Assembly: GCA_035934235.1 (NCBI GenBank)
Contig: DASYYB010000025.1
Span: forward strand, 62,001 to 126,000
Length of the DNA: 64,000 nt
Reading direction: 5' to 3'
DNA from: REEB95 sp035934235
Lineage (GTDB): Bacteria; Pseudomonadota; Alphaproteobacteria; ATCC43930; CGMCC-115725
Under the pieces are notes generated by a model. That model was given only the letters and a program-made list of their open reading frames with translations, was not told the DNA's origin and ran no database searches. The translations under genes were made by a program, and so were the position numbers. This document shows positions 8,591 to 17,958 of this stretch, in pieces. Each line of letters opens with the position of its first letter. The stretch's first letter is position 1.

Positions 8591-9511
8591 GTGCGCAACA
8601 GGTTCGCCGATGTCTTTTATGAGTTGGGCAAGCGCGATCCCCGGCTCTGCGTGGTCGTCGCTGACATATCGCCGGCCGGCTCGATTGCAAAATTCCGGAG
8701 CGAATTTCCGGACCGGTTTATCAATACCGGAGTCGCCGAGCAAATCATGATCGGCATGGTCGCCGGCATGGCGCAGCGCGGTCTCAGGCCGTTCGCCTAT
8801 ACTATCGCGACATTCACGCTCTATCGTCCGTTCGAGTTCGTACGTGACGACCTATGCTATCAGAATTTGCCCGTGACCATTGTCGGTATCGGCGGCGGCG
8901 TTACCTACTCGACACTTGGCGGCACGCATCACGCGCAAGAAGATGTTGCGATCGCTTCCACCATTCCCAATCTCAATGTCATCGCTCCATGCGATCCGGC
9001 AGAAGCGGAAGCGGCGACACGCTGGTGCACGCAGCAGGAAACCGGGCCAGTCTATCTGCGCCTGGGGAAGGCCGGGGAGCCTGACCTGTCTTCCCAGGCC
9101 AAAACGCCGTGGACATTCGGCAAGGTTCGCGAGCTGCGCGAGGGACGGGACGTTTGCATTCTATCCTATGGTCCGATCGTCAAACGCGCGTTCGAGGTGG
9201 CGGAGCGCCTTGCCGCGGTCGGACGCTCTGCCTCCATCGTCAGCGTCCACACCCTGAAGCCGCTCGACCGAACAGGTATCGGGGAAATTCTCCGCAAATT
9301 TCCGCACGTGGTCGTAATTGAAGAATGCGCGCCGAACGGCAGCCTCGCCATGCGCGTCCGAGACTTGGCGTGGGAAATCCAGGCGACCTGCCGTCTCGAT
9401 GTATTTACGCTGCAGGACGCCTTCATTCATTGTTATGGCAGTCACGACGATTTGCTCGCCAAGCACGGCCTCTCCACCCCGGCCATCTGTCAACGGCTGG
9501 GTTTGATCTGA
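8591..9511 (+). CDS. Transketolase, C-terminal (pyrimidine-binding) subunit
   Basis: A 306-residue partner of the preceding subunit. It carries the conserved NTGVAEQ motif, whose Glu activates the thiamine ring, then AYTIATFTLYRPFEFVRDD and GGVTYSTLGGTHHAQEDVAI, followed by the C-terminal transketolase domain (EECAPNGSLA). It starts at GTG 8591, 27 bp after the N-subunit stop. The length and motif order fit split transketolase or DXS-like C-subunits; DXS itself is ruled out because the pair is too short and the N-subunit lacks the long DXS insertion. Confidence 0.88.
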   Translation: MRNRFADVFYELGKRDPRLCVVVADISPAGSIAKFRSEFPDRFINTGVAEQIMIGMVAGMAQRGLRPFAYTIATFTLYRPFEFVRDDLCYQNLPVTIVGIGGGVTYSTLGGTHHAQEDVAIASTIPNLNVIAPCDPAEAEAATRWCTQQETGPVYLRLGKAGEPDLSSQAKTPWTFGKVRELREGRDVCILSYGPIVKRAFEVAERLAAVGRSASIVSVHTLKPLDRTGIGEILRKFPHVVVIEECAPNGSLAMRVRDLAWEIQATCRLDVFTLQDAFIHCYGSHDDLLAKHGLSTPAICQRLGLI

Positions 9512-9524
9512 TCTCCGGTTGGTC

Positions 9525-10415
9525 ATGCACGTCTGCGTCGTAGGAGCGGATAGTGCCATCGGTGCGGCTTTGACCCAAGCGCTGCACACGCGTGGACATC
9601 AGGTCGTCGGCACGACGCGTCGTGCCGAAAATGTTCGGGGGCCGGACAAGATTTTTCTTGATCTTGCAGCTGAAGCGGTAACCTCGCTTCCCGCGACGGA
9701 CGTCGTCGTCATCTGCGCCGCGATGGCCCGCTTCGAGGACTGCCGCCGGTACCCCGACCAAGCCAGGTGCGTGAACGTCTTCGCTCCGAAGAAGATCGCG
9801 GAGCGGGCGCTGCATGGGGGAGGACGGGTGATCTTGCTGTCCACGAGCGCCGTGTTCGACTGCCTCAAGCCCAGGCGCCGCGCGGACGAGCCGCGTACGC
9901 CACGTAGCATGTACGGTTGTCTGAAGGCCGAAGCAGAGGCCGAGCTTCTCAGCCTTGGAGCGCGCACCAGCGTACTTCGGCTCACAAAAATCGTGCAGCC
10001 TGGTCGCGGCATCTTTCAAACCTGGATTGAAGAACTTTCACGCGGTGGGAGCGTCAAAGCGTTTATGGATCACACGCTGTGTCCGTTGCCGCTGTCTGCG
10101 GTCGTCGACGCATTGGCTGCCATCGTGGAGAACAGGGAGGACGGAATTTTCCAGGTGTCCGGCGCCGATGACCTCAGTTATGCGGAGGCGGCGCGGCTGC
10201 TGGCCGGCGCGGTCGGGGTGTCGCGAGATAATGTGACGGCCGTTCCGGCTGCCGTCGCGGGCTTGGCGCCGGAGGATGTCACGCCCTTTACTTCGTTAGA
10301 CACCTCGCGGCTGCACGGCCTGACTGGCTTTGTTTCGCCTAACGCACGAGATGTGCTTCTCGGCGTGTATGCGCGCGAGCTTTCGGGAAAGAGTGTGGGA
10401 TCGGTTCAGCCGTGA
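9525..10415 (+). CDS. SDR family protein related to dTDP-4-dehydrorhamnose reductase (RmlD-like)
   Basis: A 296-residue NAD(P)-binding protein: the N-terminal strand CVVGADSAIG gives the glycine motif, ILLSTSAVFD is the catalytic Ser/Thr strand, and SMYGCLKAEAE supplies YxxxK. The overall layout resembles RmlD-type reductases that reduce a 4-keto NDP-sugar. ATG 9525 is preferred; a TTG sits two codons upstream. Its stop overlaps the start of the Nudix gene (TGATG), so the two are probably translated together. The substrate is unknown. Confidence 0.75.
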   Translation: MHVCVVGADSAIGAALTQALHTRGHQVVGTTRRAENVRGPDKIFLDLAAEAVTSLPATDVVVICAAMARFEDCRRYPDQARCVNVFAPKKIAERALHGGGRVILLSTSAVFDCLKPRRRADEPRTPRSMYGCLKAEAEAELLSLGARTSVLRLTKIVQPGRGIFQTWIEELSRGGSVKAFMDHTLCPLPLSAVVDALAAIVENREDGIFQVSGADDLSYAEAARLLAGAVGVSRDNVTAVPAAVAGLAPEDVTPFTSLDTSRLHGLTGFVSPNARDVLLGVYARELSGKSVGSVQP

Positions 10416-10870
10416 TGGTTGATCACTTTCTCGTCGGCGATCACGATCTCAAGCCTGCCGACGCGGCCGTCGCCATCATAATCCTTGATAACGGGTCGTA
10501 TCTGATGCAACTGCGAAGCCAGCGGTCGGGAATTTTCTATCCCGGACATTGGGGTCTGTTCGGAGGCGCTGTCGACTTGGGTGAAGATTCCGATGCGGCC
10601 CTGCTACGCGAGCTGAGGGAGGAACTCGGCCTTCAGGTTGACAACGCATCATACTTCACCGAGTTCACGTTCGATTTTTCGTTCCGTGGCCTAGGCGTCG
10701 TCTCGCGCCGTTACTATACCGTTGCATTGACCGCTTCACGCATGTCGGAGCTTGTTCTCGGCGAAGGCACGGCAATGAAGGTCTTCACCGCGCATGAGCT
10801 ACTAAACATGGAGCGTGTGGTGCCGTATGACGCGTTTGCGATCTGGCTGCACGCCACGCGGCCGCAGTGA
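10415..10870 (+). CDS. Nudix hydrolase, GDP-mannose mannosyl hydrolase-like
   Basis: A 151-residue protein with a perfect Nudix box (G51 to L73: G-x5-E-x7-RELREELGL), the signature that binds Mg and hydrolyses nucleoside diphosphate-X bonds. The surrounding PGHWGLFGGAVDLGED stretch and polysaccharide context fit GDP-mannose mannosyl hydrolase (Gmm/WcaH) relatives, which may tune NDP-sugar pools. GTG 10412 and ATG 10415 are both possible starts; either overlaps the previous stop. Confidence 0.8.
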   Translation: MVDHFLVGDHDLKPADAAVAIIILDNGSYLMQLRSQRSGIFYPGHWGLFGGAVDLGEDSDAALLRELREELGLQVDNASYFTEFTFDFSFRGLGVVSRRYYTVALTASRMSELVLGEGTAMKVFTAHELLNMERVVPYDAFAIWLHATRPQ

Positions 10871-10897
10871 AAAGCTTGATCCCATCGGGGGTTGCTC

Positions 10898-12049
10898 GTG
10901 GCTGAGTTCATTTGTCGGGTTTGCGGCAGCGAAGCGCTGGACGTCGTCCCGGAATACGCCGCGCTTCCGCGCGTAACTTCGGATTGCAAACCGTGGCCCG
11001 CGGGCGGCACGATGACTGCCTGCCTGAATTGCGGTGCTGCGCAGAAGCGCCCGGATGCGGCATGGTTCAACGAGATCAAGCGCATCTACGACGGATACCA
11101 GATCTACAAATTGTCCGGCGGCTCGGAGCAGGTGATCTTCGATGCGTCCGGCTCGGCGACGCCGCGGTCGCGCGCGCTGGTGGACTTTGTCGTCACCGAA
11201 GCGAAGCCAGCCTCGTCAGGCGCACTCATCGATATCGGATGCGGAAACGGCGCGGCGTTGGTGAACTTCTCGCGTGCGTTGCCGAGCTGGTCGATGCACG
11301 GGTCGGAGCTGTCGGATGCTCCGCTCGACACTCTCCGAGCGCTGCCCAACTTCGGCGGCTTCTACAAGGATGAGCCGCGTAACCTCAAGGGCCGATTCGA
11401 TATCGTCACGATGATTCACGCGTTAGAGCACATGCCGGATCCACTACATACCTTGATTGACTCGGCTGCGCTCCTGAACCCCGGCGGGAGGCTCTTCGTG
11501 GACATTCCGAACGTCGAAACGTCGATCTTCGATCTCGTTATCGCCGACCACATGATGCATTTCTCGTCGGCGCACCTCGGCTATCTCGCGCAGCGAGCCG
11601 GTCTGAAAGCGGAGGTTCTACGCGACGACATTCTGCCGAAGGAGATCACGATGCTTGCCGGAAAGGGGAGTGGGACTGCGCCGCTTCCCGATGCGAAGCG
11701 CGGCTTGGCGCTCGTGCGCCGTCACGTGGCGTGGCTAAGGCGGGTGCTCGATGATGCCCATGAAGCCATGGAAAACGCCTCTTCGTTCGGCATTTTCGGC
11801 ACGTCGATTTCGGGCATGTGGCTCTATGGGGCCATGCGCGAGCAGGTGGCCTTCTTCGTGGATGAAGATCGAACGCGGATCGGCAATATGTTTGACGGAA
11901 AGCCAATCGTCGCTCCGCAAGACGCACCCGTGGGTTCGACGATCTTTCTGCCGCTCAACCCGGACTCGGCCGTCAATGTCCACAAGCGCCTGCAATCCAG
12001 AATCGATGCGCGGCTCGTGCAGCCGTGCGTGATGGATCGCGCAGCGTGA
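10898..12049 (+). CDS. Zinc-finger class I methyltransferase with C-terminal Rossmann-like domain (sugar C-methyltransferase type)
   Basis: 383 residues in three parts. The N-terminal zinc-binding region has CRVC near the start and CLNC about 40 residues later. The central SAM domain has motif I LIDIGCGNG and FDIVTMIHALEHMPDP. The C-terminal domain has the FGIFGTSISG glycine motif and FVDEDRTRIGNMFDGKPI, resembling the Methyltransf_14 domain of NDP-sugar C-methyltransferases such as TylC3. By analogy it may C-methylate a keto-sugar nucleotide and so make a branched sugar. GTG 10898 has GGGG about 6 bp upstream. The stop overlaps the next start. Confidence 0.78.
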   Translation: MAEFICRVCGSEALDVVPEYAALPRVTSDCKPWPAGGTMTACLNCGAAQKRPDAAWFNEIKRIYDGYQIYKLSGGSEQVIFDASGSATPRSRALVDFVVTEAKPASSGALIDIGCGNGAALVNFSRALPSWSMHGSELSDAPLDTLRALPNFGGFYKDEPRNLKGRFDIVTMIHALEHMPDPLHTLIDSAALLNPGGRLFVDIPNVETSIFDLVIADHMMHFSSAHLGYLAQRAGLKAEVLRDDILPKEITMLAGKGSGTAPLPDAKRGLALVRRHVAWLRRVLDDAHEAMENASSFGIFGTSISGMWLYGAMREQVAFFVDEDRTRIGNMFDGKPIVAPQDAPVGSTIFLPLNPDSAVNVHKRLQSRIDARLVQPCVMDRAA

Positions 12050-13092
12050 CCGTTGCGTTTTCGCTGAGACAGATCGCGATGGCTGTTGCGAACCGGGAGT
12101 CGGCACGCGATGGCGGCATTACGGTCGTCATGCCGACCTACAATCATGCCCATTATATCAGCGAGGCGCTGGACAGCCTGTTTGCGCAGACTCGACTGCC
12201 GGATCGCATTCTTGTTCTCGACGACGCAAGCACGGATGCGACAGCGGACGCGGTTCGACCGTTTCTGATACGCACGCCGTCCATCGATTACATCCGCTTC
12301 GACGAGAACCGCGGCGTCGTGCAGATGCTCAATGTCGGGCTCGACAAGGTCGCGACGGAATTCGCGGTCTTTCTGGCGGCTGACGATACGCTCGATCCGA
12401 CCGCGTTGCAGAAAAGCATAGAGATTCTGCGTGCGCATCCGCGAGCGCCTATTTGCGGTTTGTATGCGCGCTATATCGATCGGGCCGGACATCCTTTGCC
12501 CACACCGGCGGGAGTCGATTTCGGCACCAAGCCGCGTTATGTCCCGCCCGGGGAATGCCTGAGGCACTTGGTGCGTGACGGCGCGCTGTTCGGCGGTAAT
12601 GGAGCTATGTACCGCACGGCGTCGTTGCGCGAACACGGCGGATTCTCGCCCGAGCTCCTGTCGTTCTGCGACGGCTTTCGCATTCAGGATCTCGCACTGT
12701 CCGGCGGAATTTGCATTGTTCCTGAGGTGCTGGCGTCCTGGCGGCGGAGCGGGGACAGCTATGCTGCGACAACCCTCGCCGATCCGCAGTCCGCGCTCGC
12801 GATCCTGCGCGCCATCGAAGTGCAATTGAAAGAGCGCCCTTATTTTCCGCCTGCATATGCTTCACGGCTTCTCCGGCGCTGGCAGTTCACCGCGGCGCTC
12901 GCCGGTATCGAGTGCGCGCCCCCGGACAAACGGGCCGTGCGCGAGGCGCTGAGATCGCGCTCGACGCTTGTTCGTGCGTTTGCGGCAGCCGCTACGGAAG
13001 TGCTGGGACGATCGGCGCTCGTAGCGCTGCTTGCGCTCTACTTGCGACCTTTCGACATCGTACGGGCATTCAGGCGCAGGCTCGCGCACTGA
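12046..13092 (+). CDS. Glycosyltransferase family 2
   Basis: A 348-residue GT-A enzyme beginning with ITVVMPTYNHAHYISEALDSL and LVLDDASTDATAD, the nucleotide-sugar binding strand and loop of GT2, then FLAADDTLDP (the DxD-like metal site). It should transfer a sugar in the cytoplasm to the lipid-linked glycan. GTG 12046 gives a 4-bp overlap with the upstream stop; ATG 12079 is also possible. It precedes the ABC exporter genes. Confidence 0.85.
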   Translation: MTVAFSLRQIAMAVANRESARDGGITVVMPTYNHAHYISEALDSLFAQTRLPDRILVLDDASTDATADAVRPFLIRTPSIDYIRFDENRGVVQMLNVGLDKVATEFAVFLAADDTLDPTALQKSIEILRAHPRAPICGLYARYIDRAGHPLPTPAGVDFGTKPRYVPPGECLRHLVRDGALFGGNGAMYRTASLREHGGFSPELLSFCDGFRIQDLALSGGICIVPEVLASWRRSGDSYAATTLADPQSALAILRAIEVQLKERPYFPPAYASRLLRRWQFTAALAGIECAPPDKRAVREALRSRSTLVRAFAAAATEVLGRSALVALLALYLRPFDIVRAFRRRLAH

Positions 13093-13106
13093 TCCGAATC
13101 CGCGGC

Positions 13107-13979
13107 ATGAACACGAATCTCAGAGAGCAGCCAATGTCAGAGCAAAGCTGGACCAATACGATCGAATCCCGCCGGCCGTTGACCGACCTGCGTATTCGGG
13201 AGCTGTGGCGCTATCGCCATCTCGTGCAGATCTTCGTTCGGCGCGATTTCGTGGCCGCTTACAAGCAGACCATTCTCGGTCAGTTCTGGATGATATTTCC
13301 GCCCCTGATCTCAACCTTGGTTTTCACCATCATCTTCGGCCAGGTCGCGCAGATTTCGTCAGACGGGATCCCGCACCTGGTGTTCTACATGGCCGGTATC
13401 ATCACGTGGGGATATTTCAATGCCTCGGTGACGGCCGGTGCAAACGTATTCACCAGCCAGGCAGGGCTTTTCAGCAAGATCTATTTTCCGCGGCTCACCG
13501 TTCCGATCGGGAATACGATCTCGACGATCATCGCGTCGAGCATCCAGCTCATGATTTTCCTGTGCTTCGTGCTCTACTTCTGGATCAAAGGACAGATACC
13601 AGGTCCGAACTGGGTGATCCTCGTGGTCCCCGCACTGTATGTGATGATGAGCATGTTCGCGCTCGGCGTCGGTAGCCTGTTCTCCGCGTTGACGGTCAAG
13701 TACCGCGATCTCGCGTTTCTGTTGGGCTTCGGCATGCAGCTTTGGATGTACGCCACGACCATCATCTATCCGCTCTCGGTCATCCCGGAAAAATATCGTC
13801 TGATTGCACTGCTCAATCCAATGACCCCGATTATCGAGACCTTCCGCTACGCCTGGTTGGGGGCCGGGAGTTTTCCCGTCGGAGGCTTGATCTGCGCAGC
13901 TTTGACGTCAACGGTGTTCTTTATCATCGGCGTGGTCGTGTTCAACTTCGTCGAGCGGACTGCGATGGATTTGGTGTGA
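13107..13979 (+). CDS. ABC-2 type polysaccharide exporter, permease (Wzm/KpsM type)
   Basis: A 290-residue membrane protein with about six hydrophobic segments. Its amphipathic N-terminus (RELWRYRHLVQIFVRRDFVAAYKQTILGQFWMIFPPL) is diagnostic of O-antigen/teichoic-acid ABC-2 permeases. It forms the channel with the following ATPase and moves undecaprenyl-linked glycan across the inner membrane. ATG 13107 is used; ATG 13134 is a plausible alternative with an AGAG purine stretch upstream. Only 4 bp separate it from the ATPase gene. Confidence 0.9.
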   Translation: MNTNLREQPMSEQSWTNTIESRRPLTDLRIRELWRYRHLVQIFVRRDFVAAYKQTILGQFWMIFPPLISTLVFTIIFGQVAQISSDGIPHLVFYMAGIITWGYFNASVTAGANVFTSQAGLFSKIYFPRLTVPIGNTISTIIASSIQLMIFLCFVLYFWIKGQIPGPNWVILVVPALYVMMSMFALGVGSLFSALTVKYRDLAFLLGFGMQLWMYATTIIYPLSVIPEKYRLIALLNPMTPIIETFRYAWLGAGSFPVGGLICAALTSTVFFIIGVVVFNFVERTAMDLV

Positions 13980-13983
13980 CGCA

Positions 13984-15279
13984 ATGAGCCTTTCTCTCTC
14001 GATCGAACACATCAGCAAGCGTTATCGGCTCGGTACGTTCGGTTCCGGCTCGGCGGCGGAAGACATCCGCCGTTGGTGGACACATACCGTGCTGCGCCGG
14101 CCACAGGCCGAGCCGAAAGTCTTCCAGCTCGACTACGGCAATCGCGACGGCAACGATCTCTGGGCTTTGCGCGACGTCAGCTTTCACGTGAAAGAAGGCG
14201 AGGTGATCGGCATCATCGGCAAGAATGGTTCCGGCAAGTCGACGCTTCTGAAGGTCCTATCGCAGATTACGGCCCCGACCTCCGGCCGTGTCCGGATCAA
14301 TGGCCGGCTGGCGAGCCTGCTCGAGGTCGGCACGGGCTTTCACGGCGAGCTGACCGGCCGGGAAAACATCTTCCTCAACGGCTCGATCCTCGGCATGAGT
14401 CCGGCGGAGATTCGACGGCGCTTCGACGAGATCGTTGATTTCTCGGAGATCGAGGAGTTTATCGACACGCCGGTGAAGCGCTATTCCAGTGGCATGTTCG
14501 TACGGCTCGCATTTGCCGTCGCGGCGCATCTCGAAACCGAAATCATGGTGATTGATGAGGTGTTGGCCGTCGGCGATGTCGGCTTCCAGCGCAAATGCCT
14601 CGGCAAAATGTCGGATGCCTCATCGGCCGGCCGCACCGTGCTGTTTGTCAGCCACCGGATGGATCACATCACCGCGTTGTGCCGGCGATCTGTGGTCTTG
14701 AATGCGGGCCGACTGATTTTCGATGGTGCGACCGAGCAGGCACTGTCGCGGTACTACAAGCTGTTTCAGGACGAGCGACCAGGCGATCTGTCGGAACGCC
14801 TCGATCGGCGCGGTCGAGGGCGTGGCCGCATCGTCGATGCATGGATTGAGGATGTCGAGGGCAATCGTACAGAGACCATTATCACCGGCCAACATGTCCG
14901 CTTCAAACTGCGGATTAAGAATATGGAAAACAAGGCCCTCAGAAACGTCACCGCTGGAATCGGCATCTTTTCTCTGACCAATCAATTTTTGACCAGTGTT
15001 TCGACTACTGAGGCACGGATACCGGCCTTCGATGTGGGGCGCGACTGTCTTGTTACTATTGACGTACCGCGGTTGTCGCTAAACCAGGGTCAATATTACT
15101 TCAACGCAAACTTGCGATCGGCCAGCGGGGCGTTCGAATTTGACGATTTGATCGAGAACGTCACCACGTTCTCGGTCGACTACGGAGATTTCCACGGCAT
15201 AGGCCAGGCTTCGGGCGGAATATTTGCGCTTCCGCACAGCGCTACGGTCGTTGAAAATGACGCGTTTGTATCGCGCTGA
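13984..15279 (+). CDS. ABC-type polysaccharide exporter, ATPase with C-terminal glycan-binding domain (Wzt)
   Basis: 431 residues. The ABC domain has Walker A GKNGSGKST (79-87), the signature YSSGM (167-171) and Walker B IMVIDE (187-192). From about residue 270 a beta-rich C-terminal domain follows (WIEDVEGN, VRFKLRIKN, then SLNQGQYYFN), as in Wzt proteins that recognise a modified non-reducing end of the glycan before export. Together with Wzm it makes the complete transporter. The extra domain and the many methyltransferases in the run suggest a methylated terminal cap; that is inference from the E. coli O8/O9a model. Confidence 0.92.
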   Translation: MSLSLSIEHISKRYRLGTFGSGSAAEDIRRWWTHTVLRRPQAEPKVFQLDYGNRDGNDLWALRDVSFHVKEGEVIGIIGKNGSGKSTLLKVLSQITAPTSGRVRINGRLASLLEVGTGFHGELTGRENIFLNGSILGMSPAEIRRRFDEIVDFSEIEEFIDTPVKRYSSGMFVRLAFAVAAHLETEIMVIDEVLAVGDVGFQRKCLGKMSDASSAGRTVLFVSHRMDHITALCRRSVVLNAGRLIFDGATEQALSRYYKLFQDERPGDLSERLDRRGRGRGRIVDAWIEDVEGNRTETIITGQHVRFKLRIKNMENKALRNVTAGIGIFSLTNQFLTSVSTTEARIPAFDVGRDCLVTIDVPRLSLNQGQYYFNANLRSASGAFEFDDLIENVTTFSVDYGDFHGIGQASGGIFALPHSATVVENDAFVSR

Positions 15280-15330
15280 AGCGAGTAATGGCGGACGGCT
15301 GTCTCGTCACCCAAGAATTAATATCATCGG

Positions 15331-17958
15331 ATGAAGCGGCTCGACTTAGCCATCGCGGTGTGGGGCGACACCTACGTCGACACGCTGTTGACGTGGGCGC
15401 TGCCAAGTTTTCTTGCGCCCGGCAACATTCCCGCATGTTCGAGTGTGGTGTCGGCGCGCATGACAATTGTTACTCGCCCGGAAGATCGAGACCGTATCCT
15501 CGGACATCCTATTGCGGGCGAGGTTCGCAAATTCGGAGAACTAATTATTGTCCCTCTACTGACGGAGTCAGTTTTTAAAGGCACGAACCGCTACGATATC
15601 ATGGCCCTAAGTCATCGGTACTGTATCGCGGAGAGCCTGAGAGATGGCGCCGTCATCTCGCTGTTGTCGCCCGATTGCTTGGTCTCGGATGGCTCATTGT
15701 CGTTCGGGCTTGGAAAAATTCGTGATGGCGCCGCAGCTGTTCTCGTTGCCGGGCCTCGCGCCGAGTTCGAACTAGCCACACAAGAGCTTTCGGCGCGGAA
15801 GAACACTTCAGCGTCTACGTTGAATCTCTCAGGCCGCGATCTGTCGTCTCTGGTTCGCAGATTTCCGCACGACATCAGCCGTCTACTCTATTGGGAGGAT
15901 CAACCATTCAGCCGCTTCCCAAGTGCCGTCTATTGGCGTGCGGGGGATGACTCTTTCCTTGCGCGGTATTTTCATTTGCATCCGTTATTTGTCGATCTGA
16001 CACGGGCAGATAATGACGCAGCAAGCACGGGCACGATCGATGGCACGCTATTGCTGCATGCGAAGATCGGACCGGACCAGGTCTTTGTGAATGAACATTC
16101 CGATAACATGTGCGTCATTGAAATGAGCCGCGCGAGCCATGATCCAATGGGCTCTCGACCTCATGACGTCGCGCGCAAGCAGCTCTTCGTTGCTCGGTGG
16201 GCTATGGAGTGCACCGACGCGAGGCATCGTGCTCAATTCAAGCATCATTTCTTCAAGTTTCAGGGACACGAGACGATCGAGTGGGCGAGGGTCATCAAGC
16301 GATCGCAAAGCGACACCGCGATGCTTGACGTCCTTCTAGAGTTCATCGGATACCTCCCACGAGCAAGCGCCCTGAGGAATTGGGCGCACATGGTCCTTCT
16401 TCGCGTTTCCGCGCGTGCGCGTAAGTCTGTGATGCGGTGGCTGCCCATCCCCCTTTTTTCGGGCTTGCATGAGGCTGTGACGGGCGCAAGGTATCAGATC
16501 GGCCGGATCGGCCGGGTGCTCACCAGAGCTCTGACGCCGGGTCCCGCTGCCGCATTTGCGCAAGCTGTCTGGTGTATTGGCACGATTCTGGCGCGCGGCG
16601 GCGTCAGGGCCGTGGAACTCTATGGTCGCCTGTTAAATCAGGTCTTGAGTGCGTCCAGACTGGGAAATTGGGCGAACAGATCACTCCGGATGCCAGACTA
16701 CATCCGTGATCACATGCAGGACTATTACGACTCGGAAATCGTTCCTGCGCGTGCACGCAATCCCGGACCAGTCACGACGTTGCTCTACCTGATCGCGCGG
16801 GGGTTGCGCGTCATTTTCGTCGTCAACATCGCTCCTGGCACCGGACACAATACGGTCGAGATCGACTATTTCCTTCGCCGGCTCTATTCGGGCGAATTGG
16901 ATCGGCGGGCGCGATATATTTTTTTGCGGTTGCCGACGAATTTCCACATCGATACGGTCGCACTCTATCGGCGACATTTCTGGGCTGCCTCAAGCAACCG
17001 GTTTGTTCGCAATCTCATCGCGCCGGTTATTGCCGCCCATCCAGAGGTGCGGCTTGATTGCGGATTGTCGCGGCTGAAATGGCACCTGCGTGACGACCTG
17101 TCGTTTTCCAGGCCGCCGCGTGGGCAGAGCTTCCTCTATCAAGTAAGCAAGGAGGAAAATCGCCAAGCGTGGCTGAACTACTATAGACTCCGCGCCCGCA
17201 CCGGCAGCCTCACGCCGCTGTCCGATGGTCTGACGCCAGATCTGGATCTGAGAGCCTTTCTCGGTAGTACCGAGCGCCTCGCGTTGTTTCATGTAAAATT
17301 TCACGTGGCGAATGCAACTGCGGCGCCGACCGACCCGAGCGCGTACCTTGAGGCGATGAAATTTCTCAAAAGTGAAGGCTACCGCGTCGTTCACGTCGGC
17401 CGTGAGCCGATGCCGGAGGTGTTCAAGTCTCTTGGGGTCATCAACTATGCCGAGAGCCCGGTCGCATCCTATCGTCACGATCTGCAACTGTTCGCGATTG
17501 CCGACCTCGCGGTGACGGCAGGTTCCGGCATCGCCTTGCTGCCGGATTGCATGGGGGTGCCGTTTGTCTATCTCGATTCCTGGCATCTCGGCATGCCGAT
17601 GGCCTCGGAGCATTGCGTGATGGTGCCTGCCCTTGCAATCCGGAAGAGCGACGGCCGTCCGCTGAGCTTTCGAGAGCAGATGGACCTTTATTTTGAGATG
17701 GCGGACAAGGGCGACGAGATCTTTCCATCAGATATTTATGCACCGCGCAATGCGACCGCTGACGAGGTACTGGCTGCCGTCAGAGAGACCTTGAAACTGC
17801 GTGATGAGGCTGCGGCTCTCACGGAAGCGCAGGAACGGTTTCGGGCGCTCGATCGCAGCGGTCTCATGTCGCTTAGCCGCGCCAGGGTGAGTGACGCATT
17901 TCTCCGCAAGCACGCGGCTCTCTTGTCGGAAACCCGGATTGGCGTTACGGGCTCATGA
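15331..17958 (+). CDS. Large two-part glycosyltransferase-like protein
   Basis: An 875-residue protein with two halves joined by a basic, partly hydrophobic region (about 350-470). Residues about 1-330 form an alpha/beta domain that starts LDLAIAVWGDTYVDTLLTWALPSFLAPGN; I do not recognise it with confidence, though it looks like a GT-A-type domain. Residues about 495-840 resemble the GT-B-like family I know as TIGR04372 (APGTGHNTVEIDYFLRRL, YRVVHVGREPMP, LTAGSGIALLPDCMGVPFV style segments). It may add two linkages to the repeat unit. ATG 15331 is the start; its stop overlaps the next methyltransferase by 4 bp. Confidence 0.65.
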   Translation: MKRLDLAIAVWGDTYVDTLLTWALPSFLAPGNIPACSSVVSARMTIVTRPEDRDRILGHPIAGEVRKFGELIIVPLLTESVFKGTNRYDIMALSHRYCIAESLRDGAVISLLSPDCLVSDGSLSFGLGKIRDGAAAVLVAGPRAEFELATQELSARKNTSASTLNLSGRDLSSLVRRFPHDISRLLYWEDQPFSRFPSAVYWRAGDDSFLARYFHLHPLFVDLTRADNDAASTGTIDGTLLLHAKIGPDQVFVNEHSDNMCVIEMSRASHDPMGSRPHDVARKQLFVARWAMECTDARHRAQFKHHFFKFQGHETIEWARVIKRSQSDTAMLDVLLEFIGYLPRASALRNWAHMVLLRVSARARKSVMRWLPIPLFSGLHEAVTGARYQIGRIGRVLTRALTPGPAAAFAQAVWCIGTILARGGVRAVELYGRLLNQVLSASRLGNWANRSLRMPDYIRDHMQDYYDSEIVPARARNPGPVTTLLYLIARGLRVIFVVNIAPGTGHNTVEIDYFLRRLYSGELDRRARYIFLRLPTNFHIDTVALYRRHFWAASSNRFVRNLIAPVIAAHPEVRLDCGLSRLKWHLRDDLSFSRPPRGQSFLYQVSKEENRQAWLNYYRLRARTGSLTPLSDGLTPDLDLRAFLGSTERLALFHVKFHVANATAAPTDPSAYLEAMKFLKSEGYRVVHVGREPMPEVFKSLGVINYAESPVASYRHDLQLFAIADLAVTAGSGIALLPDCMGVPFVYLDSWHLGMPMASEHCVMVPALAIRKSDGRPLSFREQMDLYFEMADKGDEIFPSDIYAPRNATADEVLAAVRETLKLRDEAAALTEAQERFRALDRSGLMSLSRARVSDAFLRKHAALLSETRIGVTGS

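Noticed and set aside
11824..12825. 333-residue leftward frame across the methyltransferase/GT2 junction
   Set aside because: It crosses two genes with recognised motifs on the other strand and has none itself.
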